From Candidatus Zixiibacteriota bacterium (GTDB taxonomy: Bacteria > Zixibacteria > MSB-5A5 > GN15 > PGXB01), in assembly GCA_026397495.1 (NCBI GenBank), contig JAPLUS010000106.1, forward strand, positions 1 to 7,982: 7,982 nt of DNA, given 5' to 3'. Shown in pieces: positions 1 through 6,765 of this stretch. How positions within the stretch are numbered: position 1 is the first letter of the stretch; the number at the start of each line of letters is the position of its first letter. The position numbers and the translations under genes were made by a program. The notes below the pieces were generated by a model. It had not been told where the DNA came from. It made no database searches and saw nothing but the letters and a program-made list of their open reading frames with translations.

Positions 1-787
1 GCCCTTTCAATTCATCCGCCAGCCTGATAAAATCCTCAATACAAATTTGCTCCGCCCGTATTTTTTCATCCAGACCCAGTTTAAGCAGGAGGCCCAATAT
101 ACTCTCCCGCTTTTGGCCCTCCAATAAGGCCAGATTATTGATTAAAAGCTTACGGCGCTGCCGAAAGGAAAGACGGACTATCTTTTCGAAATAGGTCCAG
201 TCGTCAATCCGAAATTTCTCTCTCGGCTTAAAAAGGAGCGTCTCCGACATAATTTTTGGCACCGGGGAAAAAGATTTTGGCGGAAGAGCCATAACTTTTT
301 TGACATCAAAGAAGCATTGACAAAATATAGAAAGCGGCGCCCAATGGCGGCTTCCCGGGCCGGATGCTATTCGCTCGGCCAACTCTTGCTGTGCGGTGAT
401 AACGACCCGATTGATACTAGAGCGGTATTGCATCATCCATTCCAGAATAGGCGAAGTAATATCATAAGGAATATTGCCAATCAGCTTAAAAGATCCCTCG
501 TAATATTCCCATGGCACAACCGAAAGAAAATCGCGATTGACAATTTGAACATTTTTATAATTGGCCAGCCTTCGCGACAATGAGCCAATTAGATCGCGAT
601 CAATTTCAAAGGAAAATACCCGGGCGCCCGTCAGCGCCATAAGCTCAGTTAAGATACCGCGCCCGGAGCCAATTTCGAAAATGGTATCGCTGGCGGCAAT
701 ACTCAAAAATCCAACGATTTTAGCGGCGGTATTCTTATTAACCAAGAAATTCTGGGAAAATCTTTTTTGTGCTTTTCTTGACGACAA
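1..787 (-). CDS. rsmA: 16S rRNA dimethyladenosine transferase RsmA/KsgA (3' end off the window)
   Basis: This enzyme uses S-adenosylmethionine to dimethylate two adjacent adenines in the 3'-terminal hairpin of 16S rRNA during late 30S assembly. I read 262 codons with no stop before the left edge. The family is usually about 270-290 residues, so only a short C-terminal tail is missing. Visible motifs are the N-terminal RFSQNFL (residues 9-15), SAM motif I EIGSGRG (38-44), the ribose-binding acidic residue E61 in FEID, D86 in RDF, and the catalytic NIPY (105-108, usually NLPY). A later PPKSFSPVPK stretch is typical of the family. The start is TTG at 787, preceded by GGAGG ten bases upstream; no ATG or GTG is available in frame before the conserved RFSQNFL. 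It begins six bases after the tatD stop, in the same frame. The rnmV gene often found just upstream of ksgA is absent here. Identification is secure. Confidence 0.95.
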   Translation of the reverse strand, partial: MSSRKAQKRFSQNFLVNKNTAAKIVGFLSIAASDTIFEIGSGRGILTELMALTGARVFSFEIDRDLIGSLSRRLANYKNVQIVNRDFLSVVPWEYYEGSFKLIGNIPYDITSPILEWMMQYRSSINRVVITAQQELAERIASGPGSRHWAPLSIFCQCFFDVKKVMALPPKSFSPVPKIMSETLLFKPREKFRIDDWTYFEKIVRLSFRQRRKLLINNLALLEGQKRESILGLLLKLGLDEKIRAEQICIEDFIRLADELKG

Positions 788-793
788 AACTCT

Positions 794-1570
794 TTAACCT
801 CCAAGGGGATCTTCCAGACGATAGGCCTTGCGACAGCTGCGATCGGTTATCTTTTCAACTTCCTCTACCGGAATATTCCGCAGCTGCGCGACTTCATCTT
901 TGACATATTTAATATAGGCGGGCTGATTGATTTTACCCCGATATGGGACAGGGGCTAAATAGGGGCTATCGGTCTCAAGAAGAATATATTCAAGCGGAAT
1001 AGCGACGGCTATCTCCGTCATTACCGACTTTGGAAAAGTTACAATGCCGCCGATTGAAATATAAAATCCCAATTCAATCACCTCTTTTGCTTCATCGACT
1101 GAACCGAGAAAACAGTGGAAGATCCCGCCCACCAACTTCGAGGAATATTCTTTGATTATATTAATGGTGTCGCGGAAAGCATCACGGGTATGAATGACAA
1201 CTGGAAATTTTTGGTCAGCCGCCATTTCAAGTTGACGTCGAAAAATTTCCCTTTGGACATTGCGGGGCGAGAGGTCACGGAAGAAATCAAGCCCTATTTC
1301 CCCAATGGCAACCACTTTTTCATACGCTAGGAGTTTTTGAAGTTTTTCCTCGAGTTCACTACTATATGTTTTAGCATCATGCGGATGGACTCCAACGGTG
1401 GCGAAGATACAGGGGAATTGTTTGGCCAGTTCTATTGACCGAATTGACGACGGCAGATCGGCGCCGATATTAACAATAGTATGCACTCCCTCCGTCTGCG
1501 CCGAGCTTACTATTTGATCAAGGCGCCCCCGATAATCTTTACCATCAAGATGGCAGTGAGAATCAATCAT
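794..1570 (-). CDS. tatD: TatD-family metal-dependent DNase
   Basis: This is a 258-residue amidohydrolase-fold metal-dependent hydrolase of the TatD/YcfH/YabD type. Family members have 3'-5' DNase activity and are linked to DNA repair or quality control; the physiological substrate here is unknown. The full set of metal and active-site residues is visible: HxH at H5 and H7 in MIDSHCHLD, GVHPH (60-64), the bridging E91 in GEIGLD, H127 in VIHTRDA, H152 in FHCF, and D201 in LLETDSPYLAP. Length is normal for the family (about 255-265). The ATG at 1570 overlaps the metG stop by one base (TGATG). No Shine-Dalgarno sequence is evident, so translation is probably coupled to metG. The adjacency metG-tatD is common in bacteria. 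Identification as a TatD-family protein is secure; which paralogue (TatD, YcfH or YjjV type) is less certain. Confidence 0.95.
   Translation of the reverse strand: MIDSHCHLDGKDYRGRLDQIVSSAQTEGVHTIVNIGADLPSSIRSIELAKQFPCIFATVGVHPHDAKTYSSELEEKLQKLLAYEKVVAIGEIGLDFFRDLSPRNVQREIFRRQLEMAADQKFPVVIHTRDAFRDTINIIKEYSSKLVGGIFHCFLGSVDEAKEVIELGFYISIGGIVTFPKSVMTEIAVAIPLEYILLETDSPYLAPVPYRGKINQPAYIKYVKDEVAQLRNIPVEEVEKITDRSCRKAYRLEDPLGG
798..802 (-). promoter_or_regulatory. Ribosome binding site of rsmA
   Basis: A perfect GGAGG lies on the minus strand within the last two glycine codons of tatD, ten bases before the TTG at 787. It decides the rsmA start, because no other start codon precedes the conserved N-terminal motif. 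The overlap with the end of tatD means rsmA initiation depends on ribosomes clearing tatD. Confidence 0.65.
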
Positions 1571-3507
1571 CAGCTGATAGTTGCCCCGGCGGGGAGATCA
1601 CCTTCGGGCACGATTAGAAACAACTCTTTTCCCTTTTTTGCGGCCAGAAGCATTCCGTTGGATTCAACCCCTCTGATATTGGCGGCCTTGAGATTCCTCA
1701 CGACAACTATCTTTTTCCCTATCATCTGATCCGGCTTATAATACTCGGCAATTCCGGCCACAATCTGCCGTTTCTCACCGCCGATATCTATTTGCAGTTT
1801 TAGCAATTTATCGGAGTCCGGGACTTTTTCGGCCTCCAGAACCTCGGCCACAACTATTTTGATTTTGCCGAAATCGGAAATGCCAATCGGCTCCGCCGTC
1901 TCTTTTCTTTCTTTAACAATGGTTTCATCGGAAGATATCGTTGTTATTTTTGTTGTCTCTTGGCGGGGAAAAACCGATTCATTGATACAAATCTTGCTGC
2001 CCGGCTTCAGATAATTCAAATTCCGAACCGCATCGATACTCAAATCCTTTTTGCCCAAACCATATATGGAAAGAATTTCAAGTGATTTTCCCGGAATAAC
2101 CGGATACAAAAGAATCGCTATGATTCGAATGGCTTCTGAGCAAGCATAGAGAACACCGCCGGCAACCTGCATATCGCCCATTTTGGCTGATTTCCAAGGA
2201 GCCTTATTATCAAAGAAACGGTTAATCAAACGGACAGTATCCATAATTGCATCGATGGCAGAGGTAATTTTAAAATTATTTATATGTTCTAAAACCGTAT
2301 CAGGAAGATTTCGGAGTTGGTTTTCTAAATCAGCTAACCCCTCGAGCTTTTGTGACTCCGGAAGTTTCCCTGCAAAATGGGAGATTATCATCTTGGCCAC
2401 TCTTGAAACAAGATTCCCCAGATCGTTGGCCAAATCGCTGTTATATTTGGTAAACAAACGCTGAATATTAATATCACCATCCATCCCAAAGGGATATTGA
2501 GTCAAAAGCAGATAGCGAGTGGCATCGGCGCCAAATTGAGCCGTTAAATCACTGGGATTAATCATATTCCCCAATGATTTGGACATTTTTTCGCCATTGA
2601 CCGTAAAATAGCCATGAAGAAAAATCTTTTGGGGAAGGGGCAGACCGGCGGCCATTAGCATAGCCGGCCAATAGATACAATGAAATTTCAGAATATCTTT
2701 AGCCATTAGATGAACCGTCTCGGCTTCATACCACCATTTTTTAAATTTTTCCTCGTCCTGCCCATACCCAATGGCAGTGATATAATTAGAGAGAGCATCC
2801 ACCCAGACATAAGCCAATTGTTTCTTATCAAAGGGAAGTGAAATCCCCCATTCAACTTTTTCACGGGAAATGGAATAATCAGTTAAATCCTGTCCAAAGA
2901 GCCCCAAGACCTCTCGCCGTCTTTCCTCCGGAAGGATTAATAGCTCATTGGTCTCAATCAGATTTTTTAATTTGTTCAGAAAGGCAGTCAAGCGGAAAAA
3001 GTAATTTTCCTCTTTAAGGATTTGCGGCGCCCGTTTATGAGAGGGACAGAGCCCATTTACCAAATCTTTTTCGGTTAGAAATTTTTCACAGCCGACACAA
3101 TAGATTCCCTCATAGATTCCGGAGTATATTACCGGTTCGCCATCAGGGGTTCTGGCATTATTGAGCGTCAGAAGCAATTTCCGAACTGCTTTGATATGTC
3201 TTTCCTCAGTGGTGCGGATAAAATCATCATATTCAATAGAGAGATTTTCCCAAGCTTTTTTATAATAAAGCACAACTTCATCACAGAAAGTCTTTGGTTT
3301 AAGTTTCGCCGCGGCGGCCGCTTCCGCAATCTTACTTCCATGCTCATCAGTTCCGGTAAGAAAAAATACCTCTCGGCCACTAAGACGATGAAATCTTGCC
3401 AAGAGGTCAGCGACAATTGTAGTATAAGCATGCCCTATATGTGGGCGATCATTAACATAGTAGATTGGGGTCGTTACATAAAACGGTTTACTTGATTTGT
3501 CAGCCAA
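1570..3507 (-). CDS. metG: Methionyl-tRNA synthetase with C-terminal tRNA-binding domain
   Basis: This cytosolic class I synthetase (645 residues) charges tRNA-Met with methionine using ATP. The Rossmann catalytic domain carries HIGH at 23-26 within YVNDRPHIGHAYT and KMSKS at 307-311. A single zinc-knuckle pattern is present: C137, C140, C154 and H157 (CVGC...CPSH). An alpha-helical anticodon-binding domain follows, then a charged linker around 510-540 and an EMAPII/Trbp111-like tRNA-binding domain (about 542-645, from FGKIKIVVAEV to the C-terminus). That domain is known to promote dimerisation and tRNA binding in homologues. The start is TTG at 3507: it has GGAGGG six bases upstream, and the conserved FYVTTPIYYVN follows directly at residue 9. 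It lies 14 bases downstream of ricT and overlaps tatD by one base. No truncation or frameshift is seen. Confidence 0.97.
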   Translation of the reverse strand: MADKSSKPFYVTTPIYYVNDRPHIGHAYTTIVADLLARFHRLSGREVFFLTGTDEHGSKIAEAAAAAKLKPKTFCDEVVLYYKKAWENLSIEYDDFIRTTEERHIKAVRKLLLTLNNARTPDGEPVIYSGIYEGIYCVGCEKFLTEKDLVNGLCPSHKRAPQILKEENYFFRLTAFLNKLKNLIETNELLILPEERRREVLGLFGQDLTDYSISREKVEWGISLPFDKKQLAYVWVDALSNYITAIGYGQDEEKFKKWWYEAETVHLMAKDILKFHCIYWPAMLMAAGLPLPQKIFLHGYFTVNGEKMSKSLGNMINPSDLTAQFGADATRYLLLTQYPFGMDGDINIQRLFTKYNSDLANDLGNLVSRVAKMIISHFAGKLPESQKLEGLADLENQLRNLPDTVLEHINNFKITSAIDAIMDTVRLINRFFDNKAPWKSAKMGDMQVAGGVLYACSEAIRIIAILLYPVIPGKSLEILSIYGLGKKDLSIDAVRNLNYLKPGSKICINESVFPRQETTKITTISSDETIVKERKETAEPIGISDFGKIKIVVAEVLEAEKVPDSDKLLKLQIDIGGEKRQIVAGIAEYYKPDQMIGKKIVVVRNLKAANIRGVESNGMLLAAKKGKELFLIVPEGDLPAGATIS

Positions 3508-3513
3508 TTCACA

Positions 3514-3519
3514 CCCTCC
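3514..3519 (-). promoter_or_regulatory. Ribosome binding site of metG
   Basis: GGAGGG occupies the 14-base gap between ricT and metG, with six bases to the TTG at 3507. This near-consensus site with ideal spacing is the main reason to accept a TTG start for metG. Confidence 0.75.
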
Positions 3520-3521
3520 GG

Positions 3522-4382
3522 TTATTCCTTTTTATCCAACTTAAAGGCTTTCTGACATTTAAAAAAGAATGAGGTCAATTTACGATCTTTCTTTTTTATA
3601 TCGCGGCCATATATTTTGGCTTCCTCGCCGGACTCCAATTTAACCACCATATAATCTTCAAAGACATTAATGCGATCAACAATCCCCTCTCCATTTGGGG
3701 TAACATATTTTTCTCCTATTTCGGGATATTTGCTTCGCACCTCTGTATAAAATTCACTCTCATATTTCAGACAGCAGAGTAGCCGGCCACAATTACCGGA
3801 TATCTTAGCCGGATTAAGTGATAATCCCTGTATCCGCGCCTCTCCGGTTGAGATGGGATCAAAATTTTTCAGAAAAGCGGAACAGCACTGCTGAAGTCCG
3901 CAAAGCCCAAAACCATCTATCCGTTTGGCCTCATCGCGAACCCCGATTTGCCGTAATTCAATTCTTGTCTTGTACTCAGCGGCCAAATCACGGACCAACG
4001 CTCTAAAATCAACCCGGTGCTCAGCCGTAAAATAAAAAGTCAATTTGTTTCTATCAAACTGATACTCGATGTCAACCAGCTTCATGTCCAGATTATATTT
4101 TTTAATAAAAACCAGGACTTTGTCCCACCCCATTTCCTCATCCGCACGGTTTTGTGTGAGCTTTCTCCTATCTTCTTCACTGGCCGGACGAAGAATAGAA
4201 TGCGGTTTCTCCATGTCTGAAAAATCAACCCCGGTGATAACTTTTCTATCCAGAAGTCCCATATCCTCGCCCCGTTCGGCTTGAACTATCACATAATCAT
4301 GGAGTTTTAAAGAATGGTAAAAGGTATTATAGCAGTATTCTTTTCTATTTCCTTTAAACTCGACCAAGTATAGATCGGGCAT
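3522..4382 (-). CDS. ricT: PSP1-domain protein, RicT/YaaT family
   Basis: This is a 286-residue homologue of B. subtilis RicT (YaaT). There RicT forms a complex with RicA and RicF that carries iron-sulfur clusters and affects RNase Y-dependent mRNA processing, sporulation and biofilm pathways. The family hallmark is two cysteine-rich segments separated by the NLSLNP-type block: FGLCGLQQCC (C161, C166, C167) and SGNCGRLLCCLKYE (C198, C203, C204), with LSLNPAKISG (187-196) between them. The C-terminal part (about 222-286) is basic and ends in a Lys-rich tail. The ATG at 4382 has a strong AAAGGAG five bases upstream. The gene lies 45 bases after holB and 14 before metG; the holB-yaaT adjacency is also seen in Firmicutes. 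Family membership is clear. The cellular role here is inferred only, and no ricA or ricF is visible in the window. Confidence 0.9.
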   Translation of the reverse strand: MPDLYLVEFKGNRKEYCYNTFYHSLKLHDYVIVQAERGEDMGLLDRKVITGVDFSDMEKPHSILRPASEEDRRKLTQNRADEEMGWDKVLVFIKKYNLDMKLVDIEYQFDRNKLTFYFTAEHRVDFRALVRDLAAEYKTRIELRQIGVRDEAKRIDGFGLCGLQQCCSAFLKNFDPISTGEARIQGLSLNPAKISGNCGRLLCCLKYESEFYTEVRSKYPEIGEKYVTPNGEGIVDRINVFEDYMVVKLESGEEAKIYGRDIKKKDRKLTSFFFKCQKAFKLDKKE

Positions 4383-4387
4383 ATTAT

Positions 4388-4394
4388 CTCCTTT
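4388..4394 (-). promoter_or_regulatory. Ribosome binding site of ricT
   Basis: AAAGGAG on the minus strand, five bases before the ATG at 4382, sits in the longest gap between genes in the window (45 bases). It is a strong near-consensus site and fixes the ricT start. Confidence 0.75.
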
Positions 4395-4403
4395 AAAGCG
4401 GTA

Positions 4404-4431
4404 AGATTACATATCAGCGGGAGACTGTCAA
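4404..4431 (-). promoter_or_regulatory. Possible weak internal promoter before ricT
   Basis: On the minus strand a perfect TTGACA (4431-4426) overlaps the holB stop and is followed 16 bases later by TAATCT (4409-4404), only a partial match to a -10 box. Spacing is acceptable and this is the largest intergenic gap, so a secondary promoter for ricT-metG-tatD-rsmA is conceivable. The -10 matches at only three of six positions, so this is weak and could be chance. Confidence 0.2.
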
Positions 4432-5552
4432 GAAGATTGATTGATGCACTTTTGAAACTGGAAGGCCAGAGCTGTCATCGCCGGACGAATATGGACATTG
4501 CGTCGAAGAGAGAGCGTAACCCCTTTGATAGCCATAAGAAGATTACAGGGGCTATCCGGATCGGAAACCCGAACCAAGAGATTCTCGAATTCCGCTCCCA
4601 AATCGCTATTGATTATCTCTGAAATATGCCCTCCATACTTGAGCAGTATTATATCACTTAGAAAAGATTGCCACTGCCGGAGAATATACTCCGTCTCGCC
4701 CCGGTTATTTGGGTTTATGAATTCATTAATAGTGGCTACGGCCGAAGGAATATCTTTTAAAAATAGGCTCTTAAACATCAAGAATGATGTCTGCCGAAGG
4801 GAGATTTCTTCCTCGCCTTCGATTAAACTAAGCGCCTGCCCCAGCGAGCCCATCGACAATCTGGCCCAAAAAGCCGCTTTCTCAATCTCCAGACCATATT
4901 GGGCGCTGATATATTCCGTTATCTCCTTTTCCGGAATCGGCTTAAAAAGAATTTTCTGTGCCCGAGATGGGATGGTCGGAAGAAGATTATTCGGGTCATT
5001 GGCCGTCAAGATAATGATTGTCTCCGGTGGAGGTTCTTCAATGAGCTTCAGAAGGGAATCGGCTGAGGCCGGCAACATTTTCTCCATCTGATAAAAAAGA
5101 ATCACCCGCTTAAGTCCTGCCTGTGGCTTTATGGCTGTTTTTTGTCTTATTTCACGAGCGACGTCAACCGGGATCGTCAGTTGCCGAGTCGATGTTACAT
5201 TTCTATATGGTTCCTTTTTCTTCTGCTCAAGATATTCCAAACTTAGAGTAATCGTTTCATCGGTATTTTTATGAGGTGGGATCGGGATGGCAAAATGCAG
5301 TTCCGGAAAAATCAAATTAGCGATTTGGCGGCAGTTCCGGCATTTTCCACAAGCGTCAACAATATGGCCATCGGCATCTTTAACCGGTTTTTCGCAATTG
5401 ACAAGAGCGGCCATGGCAATGGCCATCGGCCACTTCCCCAAGCCATCTTTTCCATAGAAAAGATAGGTAGAGGCGAGTTTCTGCCGATTGAGGGAATTGA
5501 GCAGAATTCTCTTAACGGTCGGCTGTCCGGGTATATTACTTAGAGTAATCAA
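4428..5552 (-). CDS. holB: DNA polymerase III delta' subunit (clamp-loader AAA+ protein)
   Basis: This 374-residue clamp-loader subunit would join DnaX and delta to load the sliding clamp at replication. The AAA+ fold is recognisable. The N-terminal block LSNIPGQPTVKRIL leads into a P-loop-like GKDGLGKW (34-41) in which the Ser/Thr after the lysine is Trp. A zinc module uses C53, C68, C71 and C74. Helices around LLKLIEEPPP (167-176) and a sensor-1/arginine-finger region TANDPNNLLPTIPSRA follow, in which the usual SRC motif reads SRA (196-198). The altered P-loop and the absence of a DExx Walker B (VILFYQMEKM at 150-159) fit delta', which does not hydrolyse ATP, and argue against DnaX. The start is TTG at 5552, 17 bases inside the end of envC, with a weak GGA six bases upstream; family alignment begins immediately after it. 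A 45-base gap separates it from ricT. Confidence 0.88.
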   Translation of the reverse strand: MITLSNIPGQPTVKRILLNSLNRQKLASTYLFYGKDGLGKWPMAIAMAALVNCEKPVKDADGHIVDACGKCRNCRQIANLIFPELHFAIPIPPHKNTDETITLSLEYLEQKKKEPYRNVTSTRQLTIPVDVAREIRQKTAIKPQAGLKRVILFYQMEKMLPASADSLLKLIEEPPPETIIILTANDPNNLLPTIPSRAQKILFKPIPEKEITEYISAQYGLEIEKAAFWARLSMGSLGQALSLIEGEEEISLRQTSFLMFKSLFLKDIPSAVATINEFINPNNRGETEYILRQWQSFLSDIILLKYGGHISEIINSDLGAEFENLLVRVSDPDSPCNLLMAIKGVTLSLRRNVHIRPAMTALAFQFQKCINQSS

Positions 5553-6765
5553 TCTTTATCCATTCGATTGGGTTTATTGACTCTTTGCCATGACGCAATT
5601 CAAATTTGATATTTCCCATGGCGTTTGTCCCCAGCTTTTCCCCCCGTTTTACAATTTGACCCTGTTCAACCACCAAATTATCCAGTCCGGCATAAGTTGA
5701 ATAATAGCCATCTTCGTGCTCAACTATGACAAAAATGCCATAACCTCTAATATCGCCAATATACGCTACGACCCCATCAGCGGCCGCTATTACCCTGTCT
5801 TTTTTCTTTCCATACATTTCAATTCCGGGTGAAAAGGCTCTTAATTTTGTCAGCTGGTCAACGCTCCAGCCAAAACCTTTTATCACCCGTCCGTCAATAG
5901 GCGCCAAAAGCCTCCCCTTAAAAGTGGCGAAATTGCCGGTGGAAAAATTAAATTCAGTCGGTTCCGATGATTTCTCACGTTCCCGGCGCACCTTTTCAAG
6001 CCGGGCAATCAGCTCCTCCATCTGCCGTGCTTCCGCCGAGAGACTAACGAGACGGTCAGCCTCACCTTGTTTTTTCCGTCGGAGCCGCGAAAGCTCCCGC
6101 TCTCTTTTTTCTTTCTGCGAAGAGGCCAGGGTGTACTCGCTTTTCTTTTTTTTCTGCACATCACCAACCGTTTTCTCACGGCTGACTAAATCGCCATACT
6201 TATCCTCGGCCTGTTTCAAATATTCCGACGACTGAACCAGCGCTTCTCTATTATAGGTGGCCAAAGCTTTAAGATAAAGCAGACGATTGATGGCATCTTT
6301 CTCCTTTTCAATCTCGCTATTTTGCCCCATTTGTCCTGATATTGTTTCAGCATAGTAATACTTCAGATTTTCCAGATACCGTGTACGGGACAGATTCAAT
6401 CGTGATTGAGACTCGGTTATATTTATTTTTGATTTTTGAATTCCCGTGCGGATTAAATTGAGTTGTCGATTTAATCTGGACAGAACCGTTTCATTGACAG
6501 AAGCCCGTTGCTCATAATCAGCCATTTCCTTAAGTACTTTTTTTTCGACCTTCTGCAGAGAGTCAAGTGTATTGCGCCGCCGGCCTATTTCGCTTTTGAT
6601 TTTATCCAATTCACCTCTCTGGCGCACAATATTTTCCGGCTGTCCATTTGCCAAAGAGTAAGACAAAAATAGCAGAAATATGAAAATGCTCCTTATCGGG
6701 GCAAGCCATTCTCGCCTGCCGCTCGCCTGCCGCTCGAGCAGGGACGAGCAGAGCCGTGAAGTCAT
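5536..6765 (-). CDS. envC: EnvC-like murein hydrolase activator: coiled coil plus degenerate LytM (M23) domain
   Basis: This is a predicted exported protein of 409 residues. It has a long basic N-region, a hydrophobic segment (about 26-39, IFIFLLFLSYSLA) and likely cleavage after A39. Long Lys/Glu/Arg-rich coiled coils follow (about 44-135 and 150-268), then a LytM/M23 domain (about 283-405). The zinc and catalytic positions of M23 are mostly replaced: HxxxD reads S312...E316, the His of YAHL is G360, and the HFE His is K387. That pattern matches E. coli EnvC, which activates amidases rather than cutting peptidoglycan, and its position after ftsEX matches the FtsEX-EnvC partnership. The start at 6765 is ATG in an ATGA overlap with the ftsX stop, with AAGG eight bases upstream. 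An upstream in-frame start at 6912 would lie inside ftsX and is unlikely. The N-region contains an 11-base tandem repeat. No amidase target is visible here. Confidence 0.85.
   Translation of the reverse strand: MTSRLCSSLLERQASGRREWLAPIRSIFIFLLFLSYSLANGQPENIVRQRGELDKIKSEIGRRRNTLDSLQKVEKKVLKEMADYEQRASVNETVLSRLNRQLNLIRTGIQKSKINITESQSRLNLSRTRYLENLKYYYAETISGQMGQNSEIEKEKDAINRLLYLKALATYNREALVQSSEYLKQAEDKYGDLVSREKTVGDVQKKKKSEYTLASSQKEKRERELSRLRRKKQGEADRLVSLSAEARQMEELIARLEKVRREREKSSEPTEFNFSTGNFATFKGRLLAPIDGRVIKGFGWSVDQLTKLRAFSPGIEMYGKKKDRVIAAADGVVAYIGDIRGYGIFVIVEHEDGYYSTYAGLDNLVVEQGQIVKRGEKLGTNAMGNIKFELRHGKESINPIEWIKIDYSK
6711..6751. repeat. GC-rich short repeat block inside the envC N-terminal codons
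   Basis: Two perfect tandem copies of the 11-mer CTCGCCTGCCG (6711-6721 and 6722-6732, plus strand) are followed by a CTCGAG palindrome (6733-6738). Two direct copies of CGAGCAG follow (6735-6741 and 6745-6751). The block is clearly more GC-rich than its surroundings. It encodes residues about 6-19 of the EnvC-like protein, ahead of the hydrophobic signal segment. The unit is not a multiple of three, so gain or loss of one copy would shift the frame. It could be a local duplication or a copy of a dispersed repeat. Confidence 0.7.

Noticed and set aside
317..797. Two overlapping plus-strand open frames (317-583 and 561-797)
   Set aside because: Both lie opposite rsmA, whose SAM and NIPY motifs are clear on the minus strand. 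Their translations resemble no family.
1580..1596. Short GC-rich inverted repeat (CCCC-GGC-GGGG) near the end of metG, considered as a terminator
   Set aside because: The stem is only four pairs, it lies inside coding sequence just before the tatD start, and no T-run follows; tatD is translationally coupled to metG.
4498..5091. 197-codon open frame on the plus strand opposite holB
   Set aside because: It is antisense to a well-supported holB, has low-complexity Ser/Arg/Ile-rich composition with no recognisable domain, and no ribosome binding evidence was sought or found that would outweigh the minus-strand gene.
5924..6235. Plus-strand open frame of 103 codons rich in Ser, Arg and Phe
   Set aside because: It is the complement of the Lys/Glu/Arg-rich coiled coil of the envC-like gene, whose codon bias produces long antisense open frames.
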